64,000 nucleotides of DNA from Moesziomyces globuligerus (Eukaryota > Basidiomycota > Ustilaginomycetes > Ustilaginales > Ustilaginaceae), in NCBI GenBank assembly GCA_030849465.1, contig JARVLF010000017.1, positions 1-64,000 of the forward strand. The letters are read 5' to 3'. This document shows, in pieces, positions 7,860 to 17,598 of the stretch. The notes under the pieces were generated by a model. That model was not told the DNA's origin, searched no databases, and was given only the letters and a program-made list of their open reading frames with translations. Within the stretch, counting starts at the first letter, position 1. Every line of letters begins with the position of its first letter. The position numbers were made by a program, and so were the translations under genes.

Positions 7860-10670
7860 CTACTGCCTAGAGTGTGTCAGCACCTCGTATCCATCACCCA
7901 TAAGCTTGACAAGGCCCACATATGGCCCAACGCCGCCAACCGGAATGACCTGGCAGGACCACGCTCTGCGCAGAAGCATGAGGTGGGCAATGTGAGTGTT
8001 GAACGCACCTGCCACACCGTGCAGCAGCAAGACCTCCTCCTCCGTGCTGAGCTCTGCATCACGCACAGCCAGCTTGTTGATGCAGGCATGGACGGCAACC
8101 CTGCTCCGTGCACCAATGTGATGCTCCACTGCCAGAGTGTTGTCCCGCAGCCAGTCTGTTGCTGCCTCCTGGATCTCAATGGGACCTGGCCCACCGTGTT
8201 GATCTTCCAACGCAAAGGAGAGGCACTCCAGCATGGACTCGCGCATGCTGGCAAACTCATGCGTGCGGACAAGACCGCTGAGGTCCCTCCGCTGGCTGAG
8301 CTTGCGGACAGCTTGGTCTGCAGGTATGCTTGCAAACAGCAGCCGTGCTGGATCCACAATGAGCGTGCTGAGGTCAACGCCCAGCTGCCGGTTGAATGCC
8401 AGCGTGGCAATGTGCATGCGGAATTTCTGCGCGCCAAGGGTGGCTCGGCACTCAGTGCAGCGGATGCGGAACTGATGGGCACCTCCACAGAGGATGTACG
8501 TGCCCACGCGCCGGCAACCCTGGCACCGCAGGTGGATTCGAATGTGCCCAAACAAATTCTTGGTCCGCTTGGGCGTGCTGAACCGCTCCAGCTCTTGTGC
8601 CAGATCCACCGCAGCTTGGTTGGACACCCACCATGCGGTGGGACTGTCCAGCGCTGTGGGCCGTCTGCCCGGATGCCAACCCATTGCATTGTACAGGTCC
8701 ACCACGGCTTGCCGCTGCAACCGTGTGGACTGCTTGCTGCTGTTGCCCCGGAAGAGCTGCTTCTGCTCTGCAACAGCAAGCAGCACGTCAAGATCCCTGA
8801 ACATGTCTTCTTTCTTGAGGGTGTGCGTCAGCAGCTGCTGCACTCCTGCTTGTGCGGTGAACAGGTAGCGTGGATCAAGGAAGCGGCTTGCCTTTGCCAC
8901 TTGCTGCGCCTCCTGCATGGTGGCCGCTTGCACGGTGAGCTCCAGCCGGATGCCGCTGCCCACCTCTGGTGCTGTGCCAGAGACGCGCTCTTTCCACCTC
9001 TGCAGTGTGGCAATGCGGTCTTTCACCGTCTTCATGATCATCGGCTGACCTCCCTGCCCGGCACCTGCTGCTCCGGCTTTGAGCAGGTGCGTGAGTTTGG
9101 AATATGCCTTGAAATGGGAAATTCCATCTGCACGGTGAGTCCACCGCAGCTCCACACTGCCAAAACCACGGCCAACACGCAGAGCGCTGGGATACTGCTT
9201 GTAGCCGCCCTTCTTTGTTTTGGGTGCAAGCAGCGTGACATGGCCTGTGTCCACCGTGCAGCCAATGTCAAACACATTGAACGCCTGCATTGGATGCTCT
9301 GCTAGCGCAGCTGGATCCAGGAAGCGGTGGATGGGCACCTTGAAGCCGTACGCACCCATGCGTACACTCTGGCAGCCTATGTCCTGCAGCGCCTCCACCA
9401 GGATGCTGATCTCCACCCGCAGCTCTCCAAAGGTGAGCGTCTTGGGGTGTTCAGAGGGGACAAGGATGGCGTGTTGTGGCGGTCCCTGCAGCCGTGCTAC
9501 AAGGGGGAGCTTGAACTGCGGTTCAAAGCAGAAGACCACCTTAAGCTCAGCAAAATAGACCCAATTGTCAAAGACGTGCATGTCCTCGAAATCAGGTGCA
9601 TGGCTGATCAAGGACGCGTAGCAGCCAGCTGGAAAAATCTGCAGCATGCTGGCAGGAGAAACTGTCACCGCAAAGGAGTCCACATCCGTGTGGACAGGCA
9701 CGTCCCAGTTGGAAATTGGTGCCATGGCTGGGATAGGCGGGAGTTCTGGAAGCTGCTCCCCTGTGTCCAGCACCAGCTGGGGTGCAGACGGTGCTTCTGC
9801 CTCCTCCTCAGCGGTGTCAAGAGCAGGCAGCAGTACCACAATACCGTCTGCTGGCATGTCTTGAACATCTTGCAGCTCTAGCGTATGCTGGGGACGTGCT
9901 TGTGTTGGTGCCGCAGGTCCTTCTTGGGGAAGGTACGGTAGCGTCTCTCCGTCTTCTTCTCCATCCGACTCCTGGTCAGAGTCCGTGTTGGTGTCAGGTC
10001 CATGTGGAGATAGGCTGGGCACAAGACCAGGAGACGCGTCAATTTCCAGGGAAATGTCCATCTCCAGTCCGTCTCCGTCTCCATCTTGCCCAGACTCTGG
10101 CTCTGGATCCACATCTGGCTCCCGCTCAGAATCAGAGATGTGTGTCTCCGCTGGAAAATCCAAGATTGGGCTTGGAGGCAGGCTGGGCACCAGACCAGAA
10201 GACGCGTCAATTTCCTGGAAATTCTCCTCCTCCACATCTGCCTCCGTGCCTGTTGCCTCCGGGGCCAGTGGTGAGCTGCAGGACGGTGATGCTGTGTGCA
10301 CGGGTGCTGGGCTTGCACTTGGAGGCGGCAGCGGGGCCAGAGCCTGCGCCAGCGCTGACGCAGCTGCCACAATGACGGCTGCTGCCTGCTCTGCTGGTGC
10401 TGATTCTGACTGTGCTGGAGCAAAATCTTCTGCTGCTGCAGCTGCTGCTGCTGTGGGCTGGGACCGTACACCCTGGCACTTACGGATGCCCTGGTGCTTG
10501 CGCAGTGCCGCAGCATTCACCACTACCTGGCCGCACTGGCATGCAACCAGCCCAACAGCAGCAGCAGCCTCCTGACTGACGTGTGCACCGCTGTGCGCCT
10601 TGCGCAAATGATTGGTGATGTTTGTTGCCGCATAGGAGAGACCGCAAACAGGGCAGGTTGTCCGTGACAT
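7860..10670 (-). CDS. Novel subtelomeric zinc-finger protein with degenerate OTU-like C-terminus
   Basis: 936 aa, one open frame. A C2H2 finger (C6, C9, H21, H26) is followed by a second C2HC-like finger (C44, C46, H59, C65). An acidic and Ala/Pro-rich stretch covers about 70-330. From about 345 to the end it aligns by eye with the 732-aa protein encoded at 11,230-13,428. Shared blocks include LVEALQDIGCQSVR, LYNAMGWHPGRRPT, TAWWV and a CxxC...CxxC ribbon around TYILCGGAHQF (713-745). The C-terminus follows an OTU layout (MLECLSFAL ... VAGAFN ... GPYVGL ... GYEVL). The Asp normally three residues before Cys is not seen, and the catalytic His is lost, so it is probably inactive as a protease. 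The N-terminal fingers suggest DNA binding. I recognise no named family. Confidence 0.72.
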   Translation of the reverse strand: MSRTTCPVCGLSYAATNITNHLRKAHSGAHVSQEAAAAVGLVACQCGQVVVNAAALRKHQGIRKCQGVRSQPTAAAAAAAEDFAPAQSESAPAEQAAAVIVAAASALAQALAPLPPPSASPAPVHTASPSCSSPLAPEATGTEADVEEENFQEIDASSGLVPSLPPSPILDFPAETHISDSEREPDVDPEPESGQDGDGDGLEMDISLEIDASPGLVPSLSPHGPDTNTDSDQESDGEEDGETLPYLPQEGPAAPTQARPQHTLELQDVQDMPADGIVVLLPALDTAEEEAEAPSAPQLVLDTGEQLPELPPIPAMAPISNWDVPVHTDVDSFAVTVSPASMLQIFPAGCYASLISHAPDFEDMHVFDNWVYFAELKVVFCFEPQFKLPLVARLQGPPQHAILVPSEHPKTLTFGELRVEISILVEALQDIGCQSVRMGAYGFKVPIHRFLDPAALAEHPMQAFNVFDIGCTVDTGHVTLLAPKTKKGGYKQYPSALRVGRGFGSVELRWTHRADGISHFKAYSKLTHLLKAGAAGAGQGGQPMIMKTVKDRIATLQRWKERVSGTAPEVGSGIRLELTVQAATMQEAQQVAKASRFLDPRYLFTAQAGVQQLLTHTLKKEDMFRDLDVLLAVAEQKQLFRGNSSKQSTRLQRQAVVDLYNAMGWHPGRRPTALDSPTAWWVSNQAAVDLAQELERFSTPKRTKNLFGHIRIHLRCQGCRRVGTYILCGGAHQFRIRCTECRATLGAQKFRMHIATLAFNRQLGVDLSTLIVDPARLLFASIPADQAVRKLSQRRDLSGLVRTHEFASMRESMLECLSFALEDQHGGPGPIEIQEAATDWLRDNTLAVEHHIGARSRVAVHACINKLAVRDAELSTEEEVLLLHGVAGAFNTHIAHLMLLRRAWSCQVIPVGGVGPYVGLVKLMGDGYEVLTHSRQ

Positions 10671-10760
10671 ATTGGCTGGCAGAGGGGAGTGGGTGATGTG
10701 ATGGGCATTGACGGGTGCACATCTCTGCTACTTGCCCTTGATGGTCTCCCTTTTGTAGCT

Positions 10761-10936
10761 GACCGTCTCTCTGACTGTAGCGGACCGTCTCCATTTTTGA
10801 AGCAGACCGTCTTTATTTCTGAAGTGGACCGTCTTGATTTTTGAAGCAGACTGTCTTGATTTTTGAAGTGGACCGTCTTGATTTTTGAAGCAGACCGTCT
10901 TGATTTTTGAAGCGGACTGTCTTCCTGTGAAATTCA
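10761..10936. repeat. 22-bp tandem repeat upstream of the 936-aa gene
   Basis: Eight units of the form GACCGTCTTGATTTTTGAAG plus two variable bases start at 10,761, 10,783, 10,805, 10,827, 10,849, 10,871, 10,893 and 10,915, an exact 22-bp period. A further solitary GGACCGTCTTCC lies near 10,960. The array is about 90 bp upstream of the ATG at 10,670, a place fit for repeated protein-binding sites. The rest of 10,937-11,229 shows only AT-rich 3'-flank-like text of the next gene. Confidence 0.9.
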
Positions 10937-11229
10937 ACGCGTCAGATTTTTGAATTGGACCGTCTTCCATGAGGGCAGACCAGGGACCGCTGGATGCCAA
11001 GCGCGTCCAAAAGTTGGAAACCCACCGTCAAAAGGATCTGGAACCCTATGCATGTCAGACACATTCAATAGTGTTGTGAATTTTCACTGAATTATTTGTG
11101 CAACTATATACAGTATTTTCTTCATCTGCCTGTTGGGAAACCTTCTGAGGACAAAAACCCAAGGACAGATGCTGTGTTATGTATGTACATCAAAGCTGGA
11201 CTGGAACTGGAACTGGTGCTGTGACTGGA

Positions 11230-13428
11230 CTAGAAGAGGATCTCATAGTGCTGACTTCCTTGGAAGAAGAAGAGACCATAGTGTGGGCCTGGAGCTGAGG
11301 CTGGGTAGGTGACAGAGTACTGGATGCCTTGCTTGATGCTGGCAGCTGAGGAGACATAGAGAGAGATGTTGAAGGCAGCTGCAATGGCCTGAAGCATGAG
11401 TTCATCTCCCCAAGTGCCCTCCTTGTCCATGTTGGTGAGGTAGTTGCTGTCAGTGACAACGGCCATGAGCTCTGGATGTTGTCTGAGATGGTGGACTGCC
11501 CTGCCTCTGATAGTCAAGTGCCTGTCTTGAGTGCCATAGAGATGAAGACTGACAGCCCTGAACATGCAGTTGCCATCCCCAGCAATAATCTGACTGACTT
11601 TGGGTGCAAATTTGAGTCCAAGTCTGTGAAACTTGGGGATGGATGTGCTGATGGGCCTGAGACTGGGAGCAGGAGGCTTGGTATTGGCAGCAAAGGTGAC
11701 TGACCTTCTGGGCTTAGGTGCTGGCTGCTGAGGAGCTGGGCTGGGACTAGCAGGAGAGGGGCTGTGACTGTCAGACACATCAATGAAGAGCTCAACAAAT
11801 GGGTTGATGCCATAAGAATAATTGTTGACTGAGTCTTCTCTGGCTGGAGGTGATGGAGCAGCTGCAGCTCTGTTTGCTGGTGCTCTCCTTCTCTTGCTGA
11901 GTCTGGCAGTCCTCCTGGTGGCAATAGTGGCAGCTCTCCTCCTCCTGGTAGGGGGCCTGGGTGGAGCTTCTTCATCTTCCTCATCAGACAGAGGGGCTGG
12001 AGCAGGCAGGGCAGGCAGAGGTCTGGTAGGCTCCACTGGTGGCTCTTCTTCTGTAGCAGGTGGAGCCTCTGAGTCTGACAAAGTGATGGTGCCATCTGCC
12101 AGCAGAGTGTTGAAGTAGTCCCTTGCCTTTTGCTGAGTGAGACTGCTCTTGCAAGATGTGCATGTAATCTTGAACTGCCTCTTCCCTCCAGTAAGGATAT
12201 AGGTGGGGGCTGTGTGCTGGCAGTTGTGGCAAGGTAGCTGGCTCCTTCTGGGAGTGAAGAAGTCCCTCATTGGCTGTACACCAGTGATGTGATGCATGGT
12301 GACAGGAGCTGAAGCAGGGGAATTTTGAAAGTCTGCCTCCTCCTCCTCAGTGACCCACCATGCATTGGGCTTGTCAAAGAGTGTGGGCCTGTTCCTGCCA
12401 TTATTCCAGCCAACAGCATTGTAGAGATCAACCAAGACTTGCTGGTTCGGGGGAGGGACTGGGCTCTGATTGTGACCAGTGAAAACTCCAAGTCCATGTG
12501 CTGTAGCCATGAGTGTCTGACAGTTGGTGATGAACTCCTCCTTGGTGATGCGCATCTGCAGGATCTTGTAAGGCATCATGAGCTCTGAGGTGGGCTCTGT
12601 GAACTGGTTGATGTCCAGGATGCCAGCAGTGGTGATGAGGTTGATGGCTGACTGAAGATTGGGTGCATTGACAGTGACCTCCAGTCTGAGTCCACCAAGT
12701 TGAGATGCTGGCAATTTATTGAGCATATGGATGTACTGCTGGAGTGTTTGTTGCTTCTTCCTGCATGCAAGAATGTTGGCTGGCTTGCTGAACATCTGAT
12801 TGCCTGCAATGGACTTGATGGCATGGACAAGTCTGGGATATGCCTTCACCTTGAGAGGATTGTCATCCAGAGTCAGAGCCATGTTGACAGTGCCAAAGCC
12901 TTTGCTGATGGGGACAAGCATGGGATAGGCTTTGACCATAGGAGAAGAGTACCTGGGCTTGACAAGGGCAATATCATTGCTGGAATAATTAATTCCCAAG
13001 TCAAAGTTGTTGTGCATGGCAAGAGGATGGATGATGTTGCCAAAGTTGTACCCATTATAGGGACTGGGAAGGTACTGCTTCATGCCAAAGGCCTGAACTC
13101 TGACAGCTGTACAGCCAAGATCTTCCAGTGCTTCAACAAGTGTGTTGAAGTGAATGACTTGAGTGCCTCTGATGAAGGCAGTGGGAAAGTCACTGAGGAT
13201 GATCTGGTAACCTGTGCCAACAAGGAAGATGAAGAGGGGTCTCTTGAACTCTGGGGCAATCCTGAGATAGGCACCACATTGTCCAATAAATACCCAATCA
13301 TGGTAGTAGTCATCATCCTTGATGGTGGCAACAGGGGAGTGGCTGACAAGCTGGAGTGGTGCCACATCAGACCAGATCTGAAGGAGATCACCTGGAAAAA
13401 TGGTGATCACCCAAGAGTCCAAGTCCAT
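11230..13428 (-). CDS. Novel subtelomeric protein with intact OTU cysteine-protease domain
   Basis: 732 aa, one open frame. Residues 1-500 are homologous by eye to the 936-aa neighbour (LVEALEDLGCTAVR, LYNAVGWNNGRNRPT, NAWWV). A zinc-ribbon candidate with two CxxC pairs flanks TYILTGGKRQF (about 398-430). Residues 440-610 are a Pro/Ser/Arg-rich linker with a basic RRRR stretch fit for nuclear import. The C-terminus is a canonical OTU domain: nucleophile block IAGDGNCMFRAV with D618 and C621, the GTWGDELML block, and QHYEIL with H727. OTU enzymes cleave ubiquitin-type conjugates. It lacks the N-terminal fingers of its paralogue. It is read towards the telomere, and 13,429-13,960 upstream has a TATATATATG element near 13,758. 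Helitron-type elements can carry OTU domains, but no Rep or helicase is seen here. Confidence 0.78.
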   Translation of the reverse strand: MDLDSWVITIFPGDLLQIWSDVAPLQLVSHSPVATIKDDDYYHDWVFIGQCGAYLRIAPEFKRPLFIFLVGTGYQIILSDFPTAFIRGTQVIHFNTLVEALEDLGCTAVRVQAFGMKQYLPSPYNGYNFGNIIHPLAMHNNFDLGINYSSNDIALVKPRYSSPMVKAYPMLVPISKGFGTVNMALTLDDNPLKVKAYPRLVHAIKSIAGNQMFSKPANILACRKKQQTLQQYIHMLNKLPASQLGGLRLEVTVNAPNLQSAINLITTAGILDINQFTEPTSELMMPYKILQMRITKEEFITNCQTLMATAHGLGVFTGHNQSPVPPPNQQVLVDLYNAVGWNNGRNRPTLFDKPNAWWVTEEEEADFQNSPASAPVTMHHITGVQPMRDFFTPRRSQLPCHNCQHTAPTYILTGGKRQFKITCTSCKSSLTQQKARDYFNTLLADGTITLSDSEAPPATEEEPPVEPTRPLPALPAPAPLSDEEDEEAPPRPPTRRRRAATIATRRTARLSKRRRAPANRAAAAPSPPAREDSVNNYSYGINPFVELFIDVSDSHSPSPASPSPAPQQPAPKPRRSVTFAANTKPPAPSLRPISTSIPKFHRLGLKFAPKVSQIIAGDGNCMFRAVSLHLYGTQDRHLTIRGRAVHHLRQHPELMAVVTDSNYLTNMDKEGTWGDELMLQAIAAAFNISLYVSSAASIKQGIQYSVTYPASAPGPHYGLFFFQGSQHYEILF

Positions 13429-13960
13429 GATGGTGGCAGGGAATGGGGAATGGAAAGGTAGAGATGAGGGGTTGTTGACCAGGTGTGTTGGAGTGAAGGA
13501 AGGGTGGATGCTGAGTGTGCTGAAGTGAAGGAAGCCAACCCAAGTCCAGGTCCAACACTGCTCTTTGACCAGACGTGCTTCTGTCTAAAAAGACCGCAGC
13601 TGATGAGGCATCAGAGGTGCTATGTCAACCAGCAAACAAGGCCAGGGGTGCACTTGAGAGGCTCTTCAAGCAGTGAAGGTTGGAAATGGGTGGTGGTGGT
13701 GGAGATGGTGGTGGTAGGAAGGAAAGGGGGAAATTCCAAATTCCAACTTGAGGTGCCTATATATATGTGTGGAGGCCACTGGTGAAAATTTCTGATGACT
13801 CATTTTGGATTGACTCAGCCCTACAAACCTCCACATGGACACCAAACACACCACAACACCTCAAAACAAGCCTGGTGATGCATGGTGACAAACCTTGATC
13901 AGGCTGTTTGGGTGGATTGCCCTGTATCAACTGAAGCTGATGCATGGTGACACATCACAC
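13429..13960. other. 5' flank of the 732-aa OTU gene
   Basis: No gene supported. It holds a GGTGGTGGTGG run near 13,690, a TATATATATGTG stretch near 13,758-13,769, and two GATGCATGGTGACA repeats (about 13,877 and 13,938). It ends where the duplicated block begins. Confidence 0.5.
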
Positions 13961-14345
13961 CTGACCTCAAACTTGTCCAGAATGATGTGTGATGATGTGT
14001 GGTGACACTCATTTTGGCTGGAGATGAGTTTGACTTTTCACCTACACGTACCAACTTGGAGCTGGCATACCTCCATGACCCCTTGACCTACCTTCCTGAA
14101 ACTTTGCATACAGCCTTCTTTCAGCATTATAAGCATCTTTCATTAAGACACCAGCAAGATCCAAGCACTTTTTGAAGACCCCGTTTTGCCACCCAGCCAA
14201 ATTTCTTCAGCTCATATCTCCGCAACCTACTGATAAACTTGAGTAGGGTTCAGCAAGGAATATGCTCAATGGGACCTAAAGAACCCATAAACATCATAAA
14301 AAGAGGTGGTCAAATCCCAACCCTACTTGGGACCCCCTTGGAACC
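13961..14345. repeat. Duplicated subtelomeric block, copy 2, ending at the retroelement
   Basis: Repeats 4,212-4,588 almost base for base, then continues with the end of the amplified cassette (CTACTTGGGACCCCCTTGGAACCC). In the array at 4.6-6.0 kb this cassette end is followed by CCCTAA repeats. Here it is followed directly by retrotransposon coding sequence at about 14,346. Confidence 0.88.
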
Positions 14346-15856
14346 CCGAGTTCGCGTTCAGCATCACCTACCGCCCGGGCGTTCAGGCAACCCGCCCGGA
14401 CGCCCTGTCCCGCCGCTCCGATGGGTACCCACCCGAAACGGACCACGGCACCCGTGCAGACCCGGCAAACGTCGCCACGCTCCTGCCGGCCCCTCTGTTC
14501 GCCGCCCGGGCCGCCGCCGCTCCCGCGACCGACGACCACAGAACCATGCCGGTAACCGCCGAGCAGATCCGCGAAATCCTGGCTACCTACCACGACCATC
14601 CCACTGCAGGCCACCCGGGTGTTGCCGCCACCATCGAGCTTGTGCGTCGGCACCACTCCTGGCCCACCCTGTCCCGGGATGTGGCCGAGTACGTAGCCAC
14701 CTGCTCCGCGTGTAAACGGGCAAAGACCCCTCGCCATCGGCCTTACGGCTTGCTCCTGCCGCTGCCCGCGCCCTCCCGGCCGTTCGCCTCAATCTCAATG
14801 GATCACATCGAAGGCCTCCCGGAATCCGCGGGCGACGGCCGGACCTACAACGCCATCCTCGTCGTTGTCGACCGCCTCACCAAGTACTGCATTTTCATCC
14901 CGGCGAACAACACGGATCGCACTGAAGACCTGGCGTCCGCCTTGTTCTCCCGGGTCTTCTCGTATTTTGGTCTCCCCGACGACATCGTCTCAGACCGCGG
15001 CCGGACCTTTGTGTCTAACCTGTGGCGCAACATCCTGTCCACACTGGGAACCCGGGCCAGCATGTCCACCGCATACCACCCGCAAACGGATGGTCAGACC
15101 GAGCGTACCAACCAAACCCTTGAAGTATTCCTGAGGTTCTACTTGAATTACCAGCAATCCGATTGGGCTACTTGGTTGCCCCACGCCCAGTTGGCCTTGA
15201 ACAACCGGGTGTCCGCGACGACAACCTTGCCGCCGGCCCTCCCGCTGTTCGGCTTCACCCCCCGGACCCTCCCCGGGTCCCCGGCGCTGTCGCCCCAGGG
15301 TAGCCGGCCGTCCCCGGACTCTTTCCAACTCCTCCTGGACACCTGCCGGCGCAACATTGCCCGCGCCGCCGACGCCATGGCCACGTACGCAAACCGATCC
15401 AGGATGGATCGCTCGTTCACGCCGGGGGAGGACGTCCTCCTGAGGACCAAGCACCTGCGCCACGACCGGCCCTCCCGGAAGTTGGCAAACCCCATGGCCG
15501 GACCGTTCCGGATCCTGGAGGCCGTAGGGTCCCGGGCGTACCGCCTGGACCTACCCGGATCCTGGAAGGTCCACCCGGTATTCCACGTTAGCCTCCTGGA
15601 ACCCTATCGGAAGGACTCCAGGGTTACGGACCACGCCCCGGCAGCCAACGCCCTGGTGGACGACCGCCAGGACTTCGAGGTCCAGGAGATCAGGGACACC
15701 CGGGTGACCCGGAAGGGCCGGGAGTACCTGGTTAAGTGGGCCGGGTATAGCGAGACGACCTGGGAGCCCGCGCGCAACCTGGACAACTGCCGGGAACTCC
15801 TACAGGAATTCCGGGCGCAGCGCCGGCGCCCCCGGAACCCCGGGACTAGCGCATGA
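14346..15856 (+). mobile_element. Ty3/gypsy chromovirus pol fragment: RNase H end, integrase, chromodomain
   Basis: A frame of about 500 codons, 5'-truncated. It opens with the last part of RNase H (SITYRPGVQATRPDALSRR). An HHCC zinc module follows (HPGVAATIELV ... CSACKRAK). The integrase core carries its three acidic residues: Asp codon at 14,801 (SMDHIEG), Asp at 14,993 (VSDRG) and Glu at 15,101 (GQTERTN), the last two with 35 residues between them. A GPFRILEAVG/HPVFHVSLL module precedes a C-terminal chromodomain (about 15,669-15,810; YLVKWAGYSETTWEP). Chromodomains of this clade direct insertion to heterochromatin. Gag, protease and reverse transcriptase are missing to the left. GC content is far above that of the subtelomeric sequence. 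The integrase module itself has no stop or frameshift, so truncation is the only clear damage. Confidence 0.93.
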
Positions 15857-16069
15857 CGGTGGCCGGAGCCGGGAGCACGGCTCCACCACCACCGCGCAGA
15901 CCGCCATATGCCCGGGTCACCCCCCGGACCCCCCGGCTCGCCCGGGCACTCTCGGGTTGGCCGTAATCTCAAGCCGACTCACACTCGCAACACGCACACG
16001 CGCACAGAGCCACACACCACAACCAACGGACAGCCACGACACTTGTATTACGGAACTAGGACAAGACCG

Positions 16070-17598
16070 CTACTCGGACTCGTCCATGGCGTCAGGGTCA
16101 TTGACCCTGGCGCGCACCCGGCGTTCGGCCGGCTCCTCGGGAGCCGCGCGCCTCCTGCTGCTGCCGGCAGCAGCACCACGGCGAACCCGGCGAGGCTCCA
16201 GAGCGTCCGGGCTGCTGAGGAACTCGGATGCCTCCCCGTAACGGTCGGCATCCTCCTCCAGGTCCTCCAGGACCCGGGCGTGGCGCTCGCCCCACCGCAT
16301 GTTCTGGTAGGTGGCGACCGCAGCCAGGTGCTCCTGCAGGGGCCGCTCAAAGCCGAGCTGGCCCTGCGCCTGCGCCCGGGCGCCACGCTGGCCCCTGGGG
16401 AGCCGGGAGCCCGGGGAACGCCCGGGGGACCCGGCGGCCGTACGGGCGGGCCGGGTGCCCTCGTTCGCCCGGGCCTCAGCCTCCTCGCGCGCCCTGGCCA
16501 GAGGATACTCTGCCGCCAAGGCAGGCGACAGGTCCTCGGCGCTGAACCCGCCATAGGACATGGCCGGGTTCAGGCGACGCCCCCGCAGGCGCAACTCCAG
16601 GTAGGCCTCCTGGAGAAAAGGGCCGCCGCGACGGTTGGCGTACGACGGCACGCGTCCGTGCCAGTCGCAGCGGAAGCCCTTGCTGCGGCACCGCTGGCAG
16701 GCTGTGTGCTGCCCGTCCAGCGGGTGCCCGGGAGGGTGGTTCTCCCGGGCCAGAGGTGCCGGAGACCCGGGGGACCCCAGGGTGCACTCCGGGTGCGGGA
16801 GGGTGCGCGTGCCGGCACAAGACCAGCAGTGCGCATACCCCTCCCCCACCGGCAGAAGCCGCACCTCCGCCATCAGCGCCATGATGCGCTCAGGGTCTCC
16901 CACAGGAGCCCCCTGCCTATCGGCAAGGAGGGCCTCCACGCGGGCCTGGCGCACCACCTCCGGATCCGGGACAGGATCCGGGAGACCGGCAGAGTTGCCG
17001 GCCTCCATGGAGGCATCCGGGGAGGCGGCGGGTTTGCCAGCCTCCCGGGCGGGGGCGAGGAGGATCGCAGCGCCGCCATGAGGGGCGACGCTGGATGCGG
17101 GGGACCCGGCAGCGGGCACGACTGCGCTGCCGGCTTTGAGAGGCCCATGATGGGGCCCCCCGGACTCGTCCACGACTTCGGCGACGGGCACCACTGTGTC
17201 GCCGACTTCGAGGTCGCCATGCGGGGCGACCTCGGCCTCGTCCTCGTCCAGGGTGAGTCGCACGACATCACCCCCTTGGGCGCGCCCATCCGGGGCGCCA
17301 CCCGACTCGTCCACATCCTCGACGGGGGCAGGGCTCCCACCGCCGGACTCGTCCATGGGGATATCCCCCCCCCCCCGGGAGGACGACGATGGGGCTCCAG
17401 GAGCCTCCGCGGGGGGAGGGGCGGGCGCCGCTTGCGTCGCGTGCGCCGCCAGGGCTTGCTTGCGGTTTTCTGTAAAAGAAAACCAAAACAAAGTGGTCAG
17501 CGTCGCGCCCAGGGACCCCGCCACGCCACGCCAAGCCCGGACTTACCGATGCCACGCAGGGCTGCCTCGCGGCGCTCCTGCCTCGTTCGCTTGGCCAT
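16070..17598 (-). CDS. Antisense intron-containing gene inside the retroelement, zinc-motif protein
   Basis: Exons 17,547-17,598 and 16,070-17,469, 483 aa. The 77-nt intron has a GTAAGTCC donor and a CTTTTACAG acceptor and keeps the frame (MAKRTRQERREAALRGI, then ENRKQALAAHA). The first 30 residues are basic. An acidic DES/GG-rich part follows, with three MDESG/VDESG-like repeats. Then come Cys/His clusters, HCWSCAGTR ... HPEC and CQRCRSKGFRCDWH, which could bind zinc. The C-terminal half is Arg/Ala/Glu-rich. It lies between the integrase and the 3' LTR on the opposite strand. Because it is antisense, its intron would survive in a genomic retroelement transcript. No function recognised. The long plus-strand frame over it (15,908-18,769) looks like a GC-driven shadow. 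Confidence 0.65.

Noticed and set aside
7872..9305. 477-codon plus frame opposite the 936-aa gene
   Set aside because: No motif, and the minus frame is conserved with its neighbour at 11,230-13,428.
6460..13428. Helitron or Helentron interpretation of the OTU-bearing region
   Set aside because: OTU domains occur in some Helitrons, but no Rep, helicase, or typical 3' hairpin-CTRR end is seen here.
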